Of a stretch of DNA of 64,000 nt, positions 56,027 through 64,000 are shown in pieces (the first letter of the stretch is position 1; each line of letters begins with the position of its first letter). Position numbers and translations under genes: made by a program. Under the pieces are notes generated by a model, which worked only from the letters and a program-made list of their open reading frames with translations, searched no databases and was not told the DNA's origin. The stretch spans positions 1,860,001 through 1,924,000 of the forward strand of contig NZ_CP139976.1 in assembly GCF_034424625.1 (NCBI RefSeq), read 5' to 3'. This stretch comes from Janthinobacterium lividum. GTDB taxonomy: Bacteria > Pseudomonadota > Gammaproteobacteria > Burkholderiales > Burkholderiaceae_D.

Positions 56027-56433
56027 TGGAGACGAACGCGGAACAGGCGCTGATCCTGTTTGCCCATGGCGCGCGCGCCGCATCGTGGGCCGCGCCCTTC
56101 GAGCGCCTGCGCGACCTGACCCAGGCGCGCATGCCTGGCACCGGCGTGCACCTGGCTTTCCTTGAACTGATGACGCCACGCCTGCCCGAGCTGGTGCAAA
56201 GCCTGCTGGCCAAGCTGCCCGCCGGCGCCACCCTGGACGTCACCGTGGTGCCCGTGTTCCTGGGGCAGGGCGGGCATGTGCTGCGCGACTTGCCGCTATT
56301 GCTGGAAGAATTGCGCCAGCGGCATCCGGCACTGCGCCTGAAGGTGGTCGAGGCGGTCGGCGAGAACGCCAGCGTGCTCGCCGCCATCGCCGATTATTGC
56401 GTGGCGGCGCCAGGCTCCAGCACTCTCCCTTGA
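56026..56433 (+). CDS. cbiX: CbiX/SirB-type sirohydrochlorin chelatase
   Basis: A 135-residue single-domain chelatase. It begins ALILFAHGAR, in which the metal-binding His of the CbiX family is seen, followed by GVHLAFLELMTPRLPELVQS and VTVVPVFLGQGGHVLRDLP with the second His. The family inserts cobalt or iron into sirohydrochlorin. Because the methyltransferase at 58290 lacks a CysG-type ferrochelatase part, this protein may finish siroheme for sulfite reductase; this is inference. It overlaps lptG and the following Stealth gene. Confidence 0.82.
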   Translation: METNAEQALILFAHGARAASWAAPFERLRDLTQARMPGTGVHLAFLELMTPRLPELVQSLLAKLPAGATLDVTVVPVFLGQGGHVLRDLPLLLEELRQRHPALRLKVVEAVGENASVLAAIADYCVAAPGSSTLP

Positions 56434-57398
56434 GCGGCATCGACATCGTCTACCTGTGGGTCGACGGCACCGACCCCGCCTGGCGCGCGCGCTGGCAGCA
56501 CGCGTATGCCGCCTGGGCGCGGGCGCATCCCGGCCAGCTGGCCTTGCACGGCAACGTGGCGGGGCGCTACCGCGACAACGGCGAGCTGCGCTACAACCTG
56601 CGCGCGCTCGAGCGCTTCTTCCCCGGCCACGGCCATATCTACCTGCTGACGGACCGGCAAGTGCCGGAGTGGCTGCGTGCCTCACCGCGCCTGACGGTGA
56701 TCGACCATGCGAGCCTGATGCCCGGCGCCGCCTTGCCCGTGTTCGATTCCGGCCATATCGAATCGTATCTGCACCATATTCCGGGCCTGTCCGAGCGCTT
56801 CCTGTATCTGAACGACGACGTATTTTTTGGCGCGCCGTTCGAGCCCGCATTCTGGTTTGGGGAGGAAGGGGACGGGCGTTTGAGTGTTTTCACGGAGAGT
56901 GCGCTGCACGAAGACATGCAGGGCTTGCGCGCCGACGTGGCGGCCCCTGTCAATTGCGCCACCTTGTCGCGGCAATGGCTGTCGGCGCAGTATGCAGCTT
57001 ACCAGCATGAACCGCGCCTGTATGCGCACGCGCCGCGGCCCATGCTGAAAAGCGCGCTGCATGCACTGGAAGGGCTGGCGCCGGCCATGTTTGCCGGCGT
57101 GCGCGCGACGGTGTTTCGCTCGTGGCAGGTGCCGGCGTTGCTGCCCGACCTGGTGCCGCGCTGGATGGTGCATCAGGGGATTGCGCGGTCGCGCATGCTC
57201 GACCCGCTGCATATCGCCAGCGGCGATGTGGCGGCGCCGCAGCAGCTTGAGGAGCTGGCGGCGCGTTTTGGCAGCTTGCCGTTTTTCTGTATCAACGATA
57301 CCTGCGACGAGGCCGAGGATGATGACCCGCGCCTGCTGCGCGTGGCCGCGACCTTGCAGCGGCTGCTGCCGCTGCCATCTTCATTTGAAGGCGCTTAA
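56430..57398 (+). CDS. Stealth family sugar-phosphotransferase
   Basis: About 322 residues. The conserved Stealth regions are in order: CR1 (IDIVYLWVDGTDPAW), CR2 (RYRDNGELRYNLRALERFFP, IYLLTDRQVPEWL) and CR3 (LPVFDSGHIESYLHHIPGLS, FLYLNDDVFFG), with a CR4-like part near the C-terminus. The family transfers hexose-1-phosphate units to capsular or exopolysaccharides, usually in the cytoplasm or at the inner membrane. No ATG fits the start; TTG at 56430 overlaps the chelatase stop (TTGA) and begins just before CR1, and TTG at 56397 is an alternative. It closes a chain of overlapping genes from lptF. Confidence 0.83.
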   Translation: MSGIDIVYLWVDGTDPAWRARWQHAYAAWARAHPGQLALHGNVAGRYRDNGELRYNLRALERFFPGHGHIYLLTDRQVPEWLRASPRLTVIDHASLMPGAALPVFDSGHIESYLHHIPGLSERFLYLNDDVFFGAPFEPAFWFGEEGDGRLSVFTESALHEDMQGLRADVAAPVNCATLSRQWLSAQYAAYQHEPRLYAHAPRPMLKSALHALEGLAPAMFAGVRATVFRSWQVPALLPDLVPRWMVHQGIARSRMLDPLHIASGDVAAPQQLEELAARFGSLPFFCINDTCDEAEDDDPRLLRVAATLQRLLPLPSSFEGA

Positions 57399-58045
57399 GC
57401 CGATTTCTTCTTTGGTGCCAGGCTGATGCGGGCGGCGGCCGAACTGTCGGACAGCGAAGCGAGGAACAGCAGCAGATAGGCGCCCAGTTCGAAGACTTCC
57501 TCGCCCAGCAGCGCGTAGGCGTCCGGCATGCCATGGAAGACCTTCTTGTCGAAGGGCCAGCCGGCGACCATCAGCAAGCCGCCGATGGCCGTCAGGATGG
57601 TGATGCGCATGCTGAAAATCAGGCCGGCATGGGCAAACACCTTGCGGGCACGCGGCGCGAAAAAGATCAGGATGCGTATCAGGATCAGCAATTCCAGCAC
57701 GCGCAGGGCTTTTTCCAGCTGGGCCCAGACGGGCGCCGTGCCGAACTGGTCGATATCGAGTTCGCGCAGCAGGAAGCCGAACAGCAGGGCGCACAAGCCT
57801 GCATGCATGAGGAAGCGCAGCGACTGGCGGTCAGTCTCTTGCCAGGCGCGCACGCCGTGCACGGTGCAGGCCAGGGCCAGGAACAGCGCTTGCAGCCATT
57901 CCAGCAAATGGTTTTCGTCGTCGATATTCGGGAACACCGTCCACAGGGCGATGGAGGCGAGCATGCTTAACAGCACAGCACTGGCGACGCCGACATTGCT
58001 GCGGCTGAGCGAAGTCAGGGCTTCGCGCATGGAGGTGAAATTCAT
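57395..58045 (-). CDS. Six-helix membrane protein of unknown function
   Basis: A 216-residue integral membrane protein with six hydrophobic helices (AVLLSMLASIALWTVF, WLQALFLALACTVHGV, MHAGLCALLFGFLLREL, LELLILIRILIFFAP, ITILTAIGGLLMVAGW, ELGAYLLLFLASLS). A conserved-looking ELDIDQF and an EEVFELGAY segment lie at the helix borders. I do not recognise a family. It is convergent with the Stealth gene, with a four-base overlap. Confidence 0.75.
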   Translation of the reverse strand: MNFTSMREALTSLSRSNVGVASAVLLSMLASIALWTVFPNIDDENHLLEWLQALFLALACTVHGVRAWQETDRQSLRFLMHAGLCALLFGFLLRELDIDQFGTAPVWAQLEKALRVLELLILIRILIFFAPRARKVFAHAGLIFSMRITILTAIGGLLMVAGWPFDKKVFHGMPDAYALLGEEVFELGAYLLLFLASLSDSSAAARISLAPKKKSA

Positions 58046-58289
58046 GTGTGGTCGTAAGGCTAAAGTTGCGCGGCGCGGTATTGCAGCCTGCGGGCGCAGC
58101 TTTTTTCGGGGAGGTTGCCAGTGGTTCCGTCAGCCGGGAGACCGCATGGCAAGCGCTATGGCGGGGCGAAGCGTGAATTTATTGCTATCCACAACAACTT
58201 CTCGAGAAAAGATGCGTCCGCATCGTATCATGTTTCCTCTGAAGACGTCGATTACTGACTTTAAAGTCGGTAAAATACGGTGTGTTTAT
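58046..58289. other. Spacer with a perfect 12-bp palindrome
   Basis: 244 bp between the membrane protein gene and the end of the cys cluster. It contains GACTTTAAAGTC (58257-58268), extendable to ACTGACTTTAAAGTCGGT with one mismatched pair. No gene, terminator with a T run or clear promoter was seen. Confidence 0.4.
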
Positions 58290-59054
58290 TCAAGCATGGC
58301 GCGCCAGTATGGCGGCGGCTGCTTCGGTGCTCTGGTGCGCGCGCGCGGCCATGGCGTCGCCCAGCATCACCAGCACGGGGCCGTGGGTATCGCCCAGACC
58401 ATGCGCCAGGGCGCTCAGCGGCAGGCGTACGATGCGCTGGTCCGGGCGGCTGCAGTTTTCAATCACCACCACCGGGGTGTCGGCACGGCGGCCCTGGGCC
58501 AGCAGGCGCTGTGCCGTGGCGATGGCTTCACGGCCGCCCATGTATTGCACCAAGGTGTCGCAGTCGGGAATGCGCGTCTGGTCCGGTTCGCCCGGTGCCG
58601 TGCTGGATGTGAAAAAGGCCACGCTGCGCGACACGCCCCGCTTGGTCAGCGGCTGCTGTGTGGCGGCCGCGGCCGCCAGTGCCGTGGTAATGCCGGGCAC
58701 CACTTCCACCGTGATGCCCGCCTCTTCCAGCGCGCGCAATTCCTCGTCGGCGCGCCCGAACAGCATGGGGTCGCCCCCTTTCAGGCGCACGACGACGGCG
58801 TGCTTGCGCGCATGGTCGACCAGTTGCTTGTTGATGAAGGCCTGTGCCGTCGACAACTGGCCGCAGCGCTTGCCTACGAGGATTTTCTTCGCCTGCGGGC
58901 ACAGCTCCAGCATCTCTTCGGTGACCAGCGCGTCGTGCAGCACGACGTCCGCTTGCGCCAGCAGGCGCGCGCCGCGCAAGGTCATCAGGTCTTGCGCGCC
59001 GGGGCCGGCGCCGACCAGGTAGACCTTGCCGGGGAGAGATGGGGAGCTGTTCAT
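58290..59054 (-). CDS. cobA: Uroporphyrinogen-III C-methyltransferase (CobA/SUMT)
   Basis: A 254-residue SAM-dependent methyltransferase that makes precorrin-2 for siroheme and B12. Features are GKVYLVGAGPGAQDLMTLRG, the VRLKGGDPMLFGR loop, EVVPGITTALAAAAATQQPL and TLVQYMGGRE. It lacks the N-terminal dehydrogenase/chelatase half of CysG. The Met at 59054 is the family start; 59129 is an unsupported extension that overlaps cysN. It is the last gene of the cys cluster, 28 bp after cysN, which fits siroheme supply to sulfite reductase. Confidence 0.93.
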   Translation of the reverse strand: MNSSPSLPGKVYLVGAGPGAQDLMTLRGARLLAQADVVLHDALVTEEMLELCPQAKKILVGKRCGQLSTAQAFINKQLVDHARKHAVVVRLKGGDPMLFGRADEELRALEEAGITVEVVPGITTALAAAAATQQPLTKRGVSRSVAFFTSSTAPGEPDQTRIPDCDTLVQYMGGREAIATAQRLLAQGRRADTPVVVIENCSRPDQRIVRLPLSALAHGLGDTHGPVLVMLGDAMAARAHQSTEAAAAILARHA

Positions 59055-59082
59055 GTGGCTGCCTTTCCTGGACGATGCGGAG

Positions 59083-60399
59083 TTAGAGTCGAACCATGCC
59101 GGCCGCGACCGTCTGGTGGGTGACTTCATCGATCAGGATGAAGGCACCGGTGGCGCGGATATCGGCATACGCGTCGGCCGCCAGCGCCTGCTGCACATTC
59201 AGGCTGATGCGGGCGATATCGTTGAGCTTCAAGCCTTCGGCCGGATGGCGCTGCTGCGTATTGATGTCGAGGATCGATTCGATCGCCGTCACCTTGGCTG
59301 CCGTCTGTTTCGTGCCGTGCTTGATCCAGTACTTGCGGCGCAGGTCCAGCGCGTCTTCCGACAGCCAGCACACGTCGGCCACCACCTGTTTCAGCAGGGT
59401 GGCAGGACGCTCGCTGCTTGCCAGCAAGTCGCCGCGCGAGATATCGAGGTATTCATTGAGCAGCAGGGTCACGGACTGGCCCACCACGGCCGTCGACAGC
59501 GAACCGTCCAGGGTGACGATGTCTTTGACTGTTGCCGTCTGGCCCGATGGCTGCACCACCAGGGTGTCGCCGATGCTGACCTTGCCCGCTTCGATGCGGC
59601 CCATGTAGCCGCGGAAGTCGTTCGCTTCGTGGCCATTGTGGCGCGCCACCAGCTGCACCGGGAAGCGGAATGGCGTGTCGTGCGATTCATCGTAGACGGA
59701 CAGCGATTCGAGCAGCTCGATCAGGGTCGGGCCCGTGTACCAGCCCAGCTTGTCGCCGCGTTCGACGACGTTGTCGCCGGTAAGTGCCGACAGGGGAATC
59801 GGCGTGATGTCCTTCAAACCCAGCGACTGGGCAAATTCGCGGTAGGCGGCCACGATGCGCTTGTACACCGTTTCATCGTAGTCGACCAGGTCCATCTTGT
59901 TGACGGCCACGACCACGTGCTCGATCTGCAGCAAGTGCGCGATGGTCGAATGGCGCTTGGTCTGGATCAACAATTCCACGCTGCCATCGTCGCCCAGTTT
60001 TACCTTCGACACGTCGATCAGGATGATGACGGCATCGGCGGTGGAAGCGCCCGTGACCATGTTGCGCGTGTATTGTTCGTGGCCCGGGGTGTCGGCGATG
60101 ATGAATTTGCGTTTCGGCGTGGCAAAGTAACGGTAGGCCACGTCGATGGTGATGCCTTGCTCGCGTTCCGCTTCCAGGCCGTCCGTCAGCAGGGACAGGT
60201 CGACCGTGTCGCCCACCGTGCGCTTGTGCTTGGAGCGCGACATGGCGTCGAGCTGGTCGGCGAAGATGCCCTTGCTGTCGAACAGCAAACGGCCGATCAG
60301 GGTGCTTTTGCCGTCATCGACGGAACCGGCCGTGATGAAGCGCAACATGCCGCGCTCCAGGCTGTCGGTGAGGTTGGTGTTCTGGATTGCTGCGTTCAT
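59083..60399 (-). CDS. cysN: Sulfate adenylyltransferase subunit 1 (GTPase)
   Basis: A 438-residue EF-Tu-like GTPase. It has P-loop GSVDDGKSTLIGRLL, DTPGHEQYTRNM (G3) and NKMDLVDY (G4), followed by two beta-barrel domains. Coupled to CysD it uses GTP hydrolysis to drive ATP sulfurylase, activating sulfate to APS. No APS kinase domain is fused. The start overlaps the cysD stop by one base. Confidence 0.96.
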   Translation of the reverse strand: MNAAIQNTNLTDSLERGMLRFITAGSVDDGKSTLIGRLLFDSKGIFADQLDAMSRSKHKRTVGDTVDLSLLTDGLEAEREQGITIDVAYRYFATPKRKFIIADTPGHEQYTRNMVTGASTADAVIILIDVSKVKLGDDGSVELLIQTKRHSTIAHLLQIEHVVVAVNKMDLVDYDETVYKRIVAAYREFAQSLGLKDITPIPLSALTGDNVVERGDKLGWYTGPTLIELLESLSVYDESHDTPFRFPVQLVARHNGHEANDFRGYMGRIEAGKVSIGDTLVVQPSGQTATVKDIVTLDGSLSTAVVGQSVTLLLNEYLDISRGDLLASSERPATLLKQVVADVCWLSEDALDLRRKYWIKHGTKQTAAKVTAIESILDINTQQRHPAEGLKLNDIARISLNVQQALAADAYADIRATGAFILIDEVTHQTVAAGMVRL

Positions 60400-61310
60400 T
60401 AGAAATACCCTGCTTTCTTGCGTTTTTCCATCGAGGCTTCGGAAGTCTGGTCATCCATGCGGGTGGCCCCCCGTTCCGTGATTTGCGTGATTGCCGTTTC
60501 GGCGATGATGGCATCGACCGTCGCCGCATCGGAGGAGACAGGGCAGGTGCACGAGATATCGCCCACCGTGCGGAAGCGCACGACTTGCGTTTCCACGGTT
60601 TCGCCTTCGCGTGGCGGCGTCAGGTCCGTCAGCGGTACCAGCAAGCCGTTGCGCGGGATCACCTGGCGCTCGTGCGCGAAGTAGATCGGCGGCAATTCCA
60701 GTTGCTCGCGGGCGATGTATTGCCACACGTCCAGCTCCGTCCAGTTCGAGATGGGAAACACGCGCATGTTTTCACCGGGATGCACGCGGGTGTTATACAG
60801 GTCCCACAGTTCCGGACGCTGGGCTTTCGGGTCCCAGGCGCCGAATTCGTCGCGGAACGAGAAGATGCGTTCCTTGGCGCGGGCCTTTTCTTCATCGCGG
60901 CGGGCGCCGCCGATGCAGGCGTCAAAGCCGTGTTCGGCGATGGTTTCCAGCAAGGTCACGGCTTGCGCCGCATTGCGCGAATCCGTGGCCGGGTTGCGCA
61001 GGCGCACGGTGCCGCGCTTGATCGAGTCTTCCACGGAGCCGACGATCAGGCGTTCGCCCAGTTCCGCCACCTTTTTATCACGGAAAGTAATGACTTCCGG
61101 GAAGTTGTGGCCCGTGTCGATATGCACGAGGGGAAATGGGAACTTGCCCGGACGGAAGGCTTTCTCGGCCAAGCGCAAGAGGACGACGGAATCCTTGCCA
61201 CCGGAAAACAGCAGCGCAGGATTGGCCGATTCGGCCGCCACTTCGCGCATGATGTGGATGGCTTCCGATTCAAGGCTGTCGAGGTGACGCTGGTTCAAAA
61301 TATTGCTCAT
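60399..61310 (-). CDS. cysD: Sulfate adenylyltransferase subunit 2
   Basis: A 303-residue catalytic subunit of ATP sulfurylase with the PP-loop SGGKDSVVLLRLAEKAF and the family segments HIDTGHNFPEVITFRD, RRDEEKARAKERIFSF and ISNWTELDVWQYIARE. It forms APS from ATP and sulfate in complex with CysN. It lies 39 bp after cysH and is translationally linked to cysN. Confidence 0.97.
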   Translation of the reverse strand: MSNILNQRHLDSLESEAIHIMREVAAESANPALLFSGGKDSVVLLRLAEKAFRPGKFPFPLVHIDTGHNFPEVITFRDKKVAELGERLIVGSVEDSIKRGTVRLRNPATDSRNAAQAVTLLETIAEHGFDACIGGARRDEEKARAKERIFSFRDEFGAWDPKAQRPELWDLYNTRVHPGENMRVFPISNWTELDVWQYIAREQLELPPIYFAHERQVIPRNGLLVPLTDLTPPREGETVETQVVRFRTVGDISCTCPVSSDAATVDAIIAETAITQITERGATRMDDQTSEASMEKRKKAGYF

Positions 61311-61349
61311 ATGGGTGCTTTCTTATTCTGCTGAGTCTGTTGTGTCTGT

Positions 61350-62066
61350 TCAGGCTGCCACGGATTTGATGCGTATCAATTTGCCGTCCACCATGTGCAG
61401 GCCGCATTCCTTGGAGTCCGGGTTTTCCCACCACCAGCGTCCGGCGCGCACATCTTCGCCCGGCTGGACTGCCCGCGTACAAGGTTCGCAGCCGATCGAC
61501 GGGTAGCCCTGGTCGTGCAGCGCATTGTAGGGCACGTCGTTGGCGCGGATATACGCCCACACGTCTTCTTCCGACCAGTCGGCCAGCGGATTGAATTTCG
61601 TCATCGCGTGCGCCGCGTCGTCTTCCTGCACGTGCAATTCGGCGCGCGTGGTGGACTGCGCGCGGCGTTGCCCCGTTACCCAGGCCTTGTTGCCGGCCAG
61701 GGCGCGCCCCAGCGGTTCGACCTTGCGGATGCGGCAGCATTCGCGGCGCATCTCGACGCTGTCATAAAAGGCGTTCAGGCCGTTCTGTTCCACGTAGGCA
61801 GCCACCGCTTCCGGCTGCGGTCGGTACAAGGTGATGTCGTGGTTGTAACGGGTCTTGACCTTGTCGAGCACGGCCAGGGTTTCCTGGTGCAGCCGGCCCG
61901 TTTCCAGGGAAAAGATGCCAATTGGCAGCTTTGCCTTGAGAATCATGTCGGTCAGCACCATGTCTTCGGCTGCCAGGCTGGACGCGAACACGGCCGGCGA
62001 AAAATCCGCGGCGATGCGTGTCAGCGTTTGCTCGGTGGCGTCAATCAAAGAAGTCAGATCGCTCAT
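61350..62066 (-). CDS. cysH: Assimilatory APS/PAPS reductase, iron-sulfur type
   Basis: A 238-residue reductase. Besides the PAPS-reductase fold (FASSLAAEDMVLTDMI, LETGRLHQETL) it has two Cys pairs, CCRIRKVEPL and CEPCTRAV, which ligate a 4Fe-4S cluster, and the catalytic Cys in ECGLHMVDG at the C-terminus. The Cys pairs mark the APS reductase branch, which agrees with the absence of an APS kinase in the cluster. It reduces APS to sulfite with thioredoxin. It follows the DUF934 gene after nine bases. Confidence 0.95.
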   Translation of the reverse strand: MSDLTSLIDATEQTLTRIAADFSPAVFASSLAAEDMVLTDMILKAKLPIGIFSLETGRLHQETLAVLDKVKTRYNHDITLYRPQPEAVAAYVEQNGLNAFYDSVEMRRECCRIRKVEPLGRALAGNKAWVTGQRRAQSTTRAELHVQEDDAAHAMTKFNPLADWSEEDVWAYIRANDVPYNALHDQGYPSIGCEPCTRAVQPGEDVRAGRWWWENPDSKECGLHMVDGKLIRIKSVAA

Positions 62067-62075
62067 GATTGGCCC

Positions 62076-62636
62076 TCAGATGCCGGCCGCGTTGTCGAGG
62101 TCAGGATTCTGGCCTTCGCGCTGGTGGCGGCGGAACAGTGGTGATTTTTGATCCCACGAAGCCTGGTAGGTTTCCGAAAAGACCGACAAACCTTTCAGGG
62201 CGTCGTGGATGCTGCGGTCGGGCCGGGTGGCATACGCGTCAAAGCCTACCCTGTGCATGGAAAACAGCTGGTCGCGCAGCACGTCGCCGATGGCGCGCAA
62301 CTCACCCTGGAAACCCAGGCGGGCGCGCAGGTTGAAGGCGATCGAATAGCCGCGGCCATCCGTGAATTTCGGGAAGTCCACGCCGATCACGGGCAGTTGC
62401 GCCACGTCGGCCGCCAGTTCTTCCGGGCGCTCGTCGCTGGCCAGCCATACGCCGATATCGGGCAGGCGGGCGGCCAGGGTCTCGCGCTGGGCTTGCCATA
62501 CGAGCAGGGGCACGATGACCTTGCCTGCAGGCACGACGACCGTCTCCGGCGTGTCGTTTTCATCGAGGCGCAGCAAGCCCCAGGTATTTGGCACCACGGC
62601 GGCGTTCTTGATGATTTCTTCGCGTACCTCAAACAT
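62076..62636 (-). CDS. DUF934 protein of the cys cluster
   Basis: A 186-residue protein starting MFEVREEIIKNAAVVPNTWG, with the DUF934 segments VDFPKFTDGRGYSIAFNLRA and LGFQGELRAIGDVLRDQLFS. This gene is regularly found beside cysI and cysH in proteobacteria and is thought to assist sulfite reductase, although its biochemical role is not established. The start overlaps the 3' end of cysI by eight bases. The Met at 62636 is chosen over upstream frame-extension starts because it fits the family. Confidence 0.88.
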   Translation of the reverse strand: MFEVREEIIKNAAVVPNTWGLLRLDENDTPETVVVPAGKVIVPLLVWQAQRETLAARLPDIGVWLASDERPEELAADVAQLPVIGVDFPKFTDGRGYSIAFNLRARLGFQGELRAIGDVLRDQLFSMHRVGFDAYATRPDRSIHDALKGLSVFSETYQASWDQKSPLFRRHQREGQNPDLDNAAGI

Positions 62637-64000
62637 ATTCGTCCTCTCCCACCAGGTTGCCGACCGTGATCGGCGTTGCATATACGTGTTCCTTGAACGG
62701 CGCCACGCCCAGGCGCTGGGCCGTATCGACGAAGCGCTCGCCTTCGTGGCGGTCGCGCACATAGACGTGCAGCAGGCGGCCGATGACTTCAGGCATCTGC
62801 AGGGAAGAGAACGATGGTCCGATGATCTTGCCGATGGCCGCATTGTTGCCTTGTGCGCCGCCAATCGACACTTGATACCATTCGCTGCCATCCTTGTCGA
62901 CGCCGAGGATGCCGATGCTGCCCACGTGATGATGGCCGCAGGCATTGATGCAGCCGGAAATATTCAGTTCGATCTCGCCGATGTCATGCTGGAAGTCGAT
63001 GCTGTCGAAGCGTTCGGCAATGGCGGCCGCGATCGGCAGCGACTTGGCGTTGGCCAGCGAGCAGAAATCGCCACCGGGGCAGCAGATCATGTCCGTCAGC
63101 AAGCCGATGTTCGGCGTGGCCAGGCCGTGCGCCTTGGCTTCCTGCCACAGTTTGAACAGTTTCGACTGCTCCACGTCGGCCAGCACCAGGTTTTGCTCGT
63201 GGGTCACGCGCAGTTCGCCAAAGCTGTAGCGGTCGGAGAGATCCGCCACGAAGTCGATCTGCTCGGCCGTCGCATCGCCTGGCGGCACGCCCGTTTTCTT
63301 CAGCGACAGTACCACGGCCACGTAGCCGGGACGCTGGTGCGGCTTGACGTTGCGCGCCAGCCAGTTCACATACGCCTTGTTGTCCGCGTGCTCCGCCTTG
63401 TAGTCGAGTTCCGGCAGGGCAAGGTAGGCGGGTGGATTGAAGAAGTCCGCCACGCGCTGCATTTCCTCGGCCGTCAAGGTTTCCGGACCATCTTTCAAGT
63501 CCACCCACTCTGCTTCCACCTGGCGCGTGAATTCTTCCACGCCGATGGCTTTCAACAGGATCTTGATGCGCGCCTTGTATTTGTTGTCGCGGCGGCCGTG
63601 CAGGTTGTACACGCGCATGATGGCCTGGATATACGTCAGCAAATGCTGCCACGGCAAGAATTCGCGCACGACGCTGCCCAGGATCGGCGTGCGGCCCATG
63701 CCGCCGCCGGCCATCACCTTGAAGCCCACTTCGCCAGCTTCGTTGCGCACGGCCGTCAAGCCGATATCGTGCACGGCGATGGCGGCACGGTCTTCTTCGG
63801 CGCCATTGATGGCGACCTTGAATTTACGCGGCAGGGCGATGAACTCGGGGTGGAAGGTGCTCCATTGGCGCAACACTTCCGCGTACGGGCGCGGATCGAT
63901 GATTTCATCGGCGGCGACGCCGGCGAACGGGTCCGATGTTGTATTACGGATACAGTTGCCGGAAGTCTGGATTGCGTGCATTTCCACCGATGCCAGGTCC
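62629..64000 (-). CDS. cysI: Sulfite reductase (siroheme/4Fe-4S) subunit, N-terminus outside window
   Basis: About 456 C-terminal residues of a nitrite/sulfite reductase; the frame is open to the right edge and the Met at 63987 is internal. It has the sulfite-reductase segment QTSGNCIRNTTSDPFAGV, the Arg/Lys-rich siroheme contacts and all four cluster/siroheme Cys residues (ICCPGGDFCSLA and GCINACGHHHVG). It reduces sulfite to sulfide with six electrons, in the cytoplasm. It is the first gene visible in the minus-strand cys transcript and overlaps the DUF934 gene. Confidence 0.93.
   Translation of the reverse strand, partial: DLASVEMHAIQTSGNCIRNTTSDPFAGVAADEIIDPRPYAEVLRQWSTFHPEFIALPRKFKVAINGAEEDRAAIAVHDIGLTAVRNEAGEVGFKVMAGGGMGRTPILGSVVREFLPWQHLLTYIQAIMRVYNLHGRRDNKYKARIKILLKAIGVEEFTRQVEAEWVDLKDGPETLTAEEMQRVADFFNPPAYLALPELDYKAEHADNKAYVNWLARNVKPHQRPGYVAVVLSLKKTGVPPGDATAEQIDFVADLSDRYSFGELRVTHEQNLVLADVEQSKLFKLWQEAKAHGLATPNIGLLTDMICCPGGDFCSLANAKSLPIAAAIAERFDSIDFQHDIGEIELNISGCINACGHHHVGSIGILGVDKDGSEWYQVSIGGAQGNNAAIGKIIGPSFSSLQMPEVIGRLLHVYVRDRHEGERFVDTAQRLGVAPFKEHVYATPITVGNLVGEDEYV

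Overview
The window is high-GC, gene-dense chromosomal DNA from a betaproteobacterium, most likely of the family Oxalobacteraceae (Janthinobacterium/Massilia/Duganella type). That placement is an inference. It rests on six PEP-CTERM proteins (including the FxDxF type), an EpsA-type regulator, a TIGR03790-type protein, the pepA/lptFG arrangement and a betaproteobacterial cys cluster. I saw no tRNA, rRNA, IS element, phage or CRISPR array.

Layout. (1) 1-3056 looks like the tail of an exopolysaccharide locus: a nucleotide-sugar dehydrogenase cut by the window edge, manC and a hexapeptide acetyltransferase. (2) 3260-16783 is a surface and secretion region. It holds five PEP-CTERM proteins, a TIGR03790-type protein, a large secreted ExeM/NucH-type nuclease, an atypical response regulator translationally coupled to epsA, a subtilisin-like protease and a separate small protein resembling that protease's propeptide. 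No exosortase gene lies in the window. (3) 17249-26644 is a ten-gene, tightly overlapping operon for a type II secretion/type IV pilus-like machine: gspG, gspF, gspE, four PilM/N/O/P-position genes, a secretin lipoprotein and three more pseudopilin-like proteins. A sixth PEP-CTERM gene follows, with a good sigma-54 promoter candidate. (4) 27569-43502 is mainly housekeeping: murJ, rpsT, a DUF192 protein, a pseudouridine synthase, icd, a cold shock protein, clpS-clpA, a Tricorn-like protease, a LytS/LytTR two-component pair, a hydrolase and a phytanoyl-CoA dioxygenase-family protein. (5) 43528-49788 has a PrpR-like sigma-54 activator, a six-PAS GGDEF/EAL protein and exonuclease III. (6) 50358-58045 has small proteins, creA, a lipoprotein, pepA, lptF-lptG, a CbiX-like chelatase, a Stealth-family phosphotransferase and a membrane protein. 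(7) 58290-64000 is the assimilatory sulfate reduction cluster on the minus strand: cysI (partial), a DUF934 gene, cysH, cysD, cysN and a siroheme-pathway methyltransferase.

The genes share two broad themes. One is the cell surface: polysaccharide precursors, PEP-CTERM export substrates, EpsA control, secreted nuclease and protease, a secretion machine and lipopolysaccharide export. The other is sulfur assimilation with the siroheme supply that sulfite reductase needs.

The least explained signal is a pair of about 120-bp structured repeats. Each begins immediately after a stop codon (clpA at 36174, pepA at 52154), in the same orientation relative to its gene, and ahead of a terminator. Their central hairpins differ by compensatory base changes.
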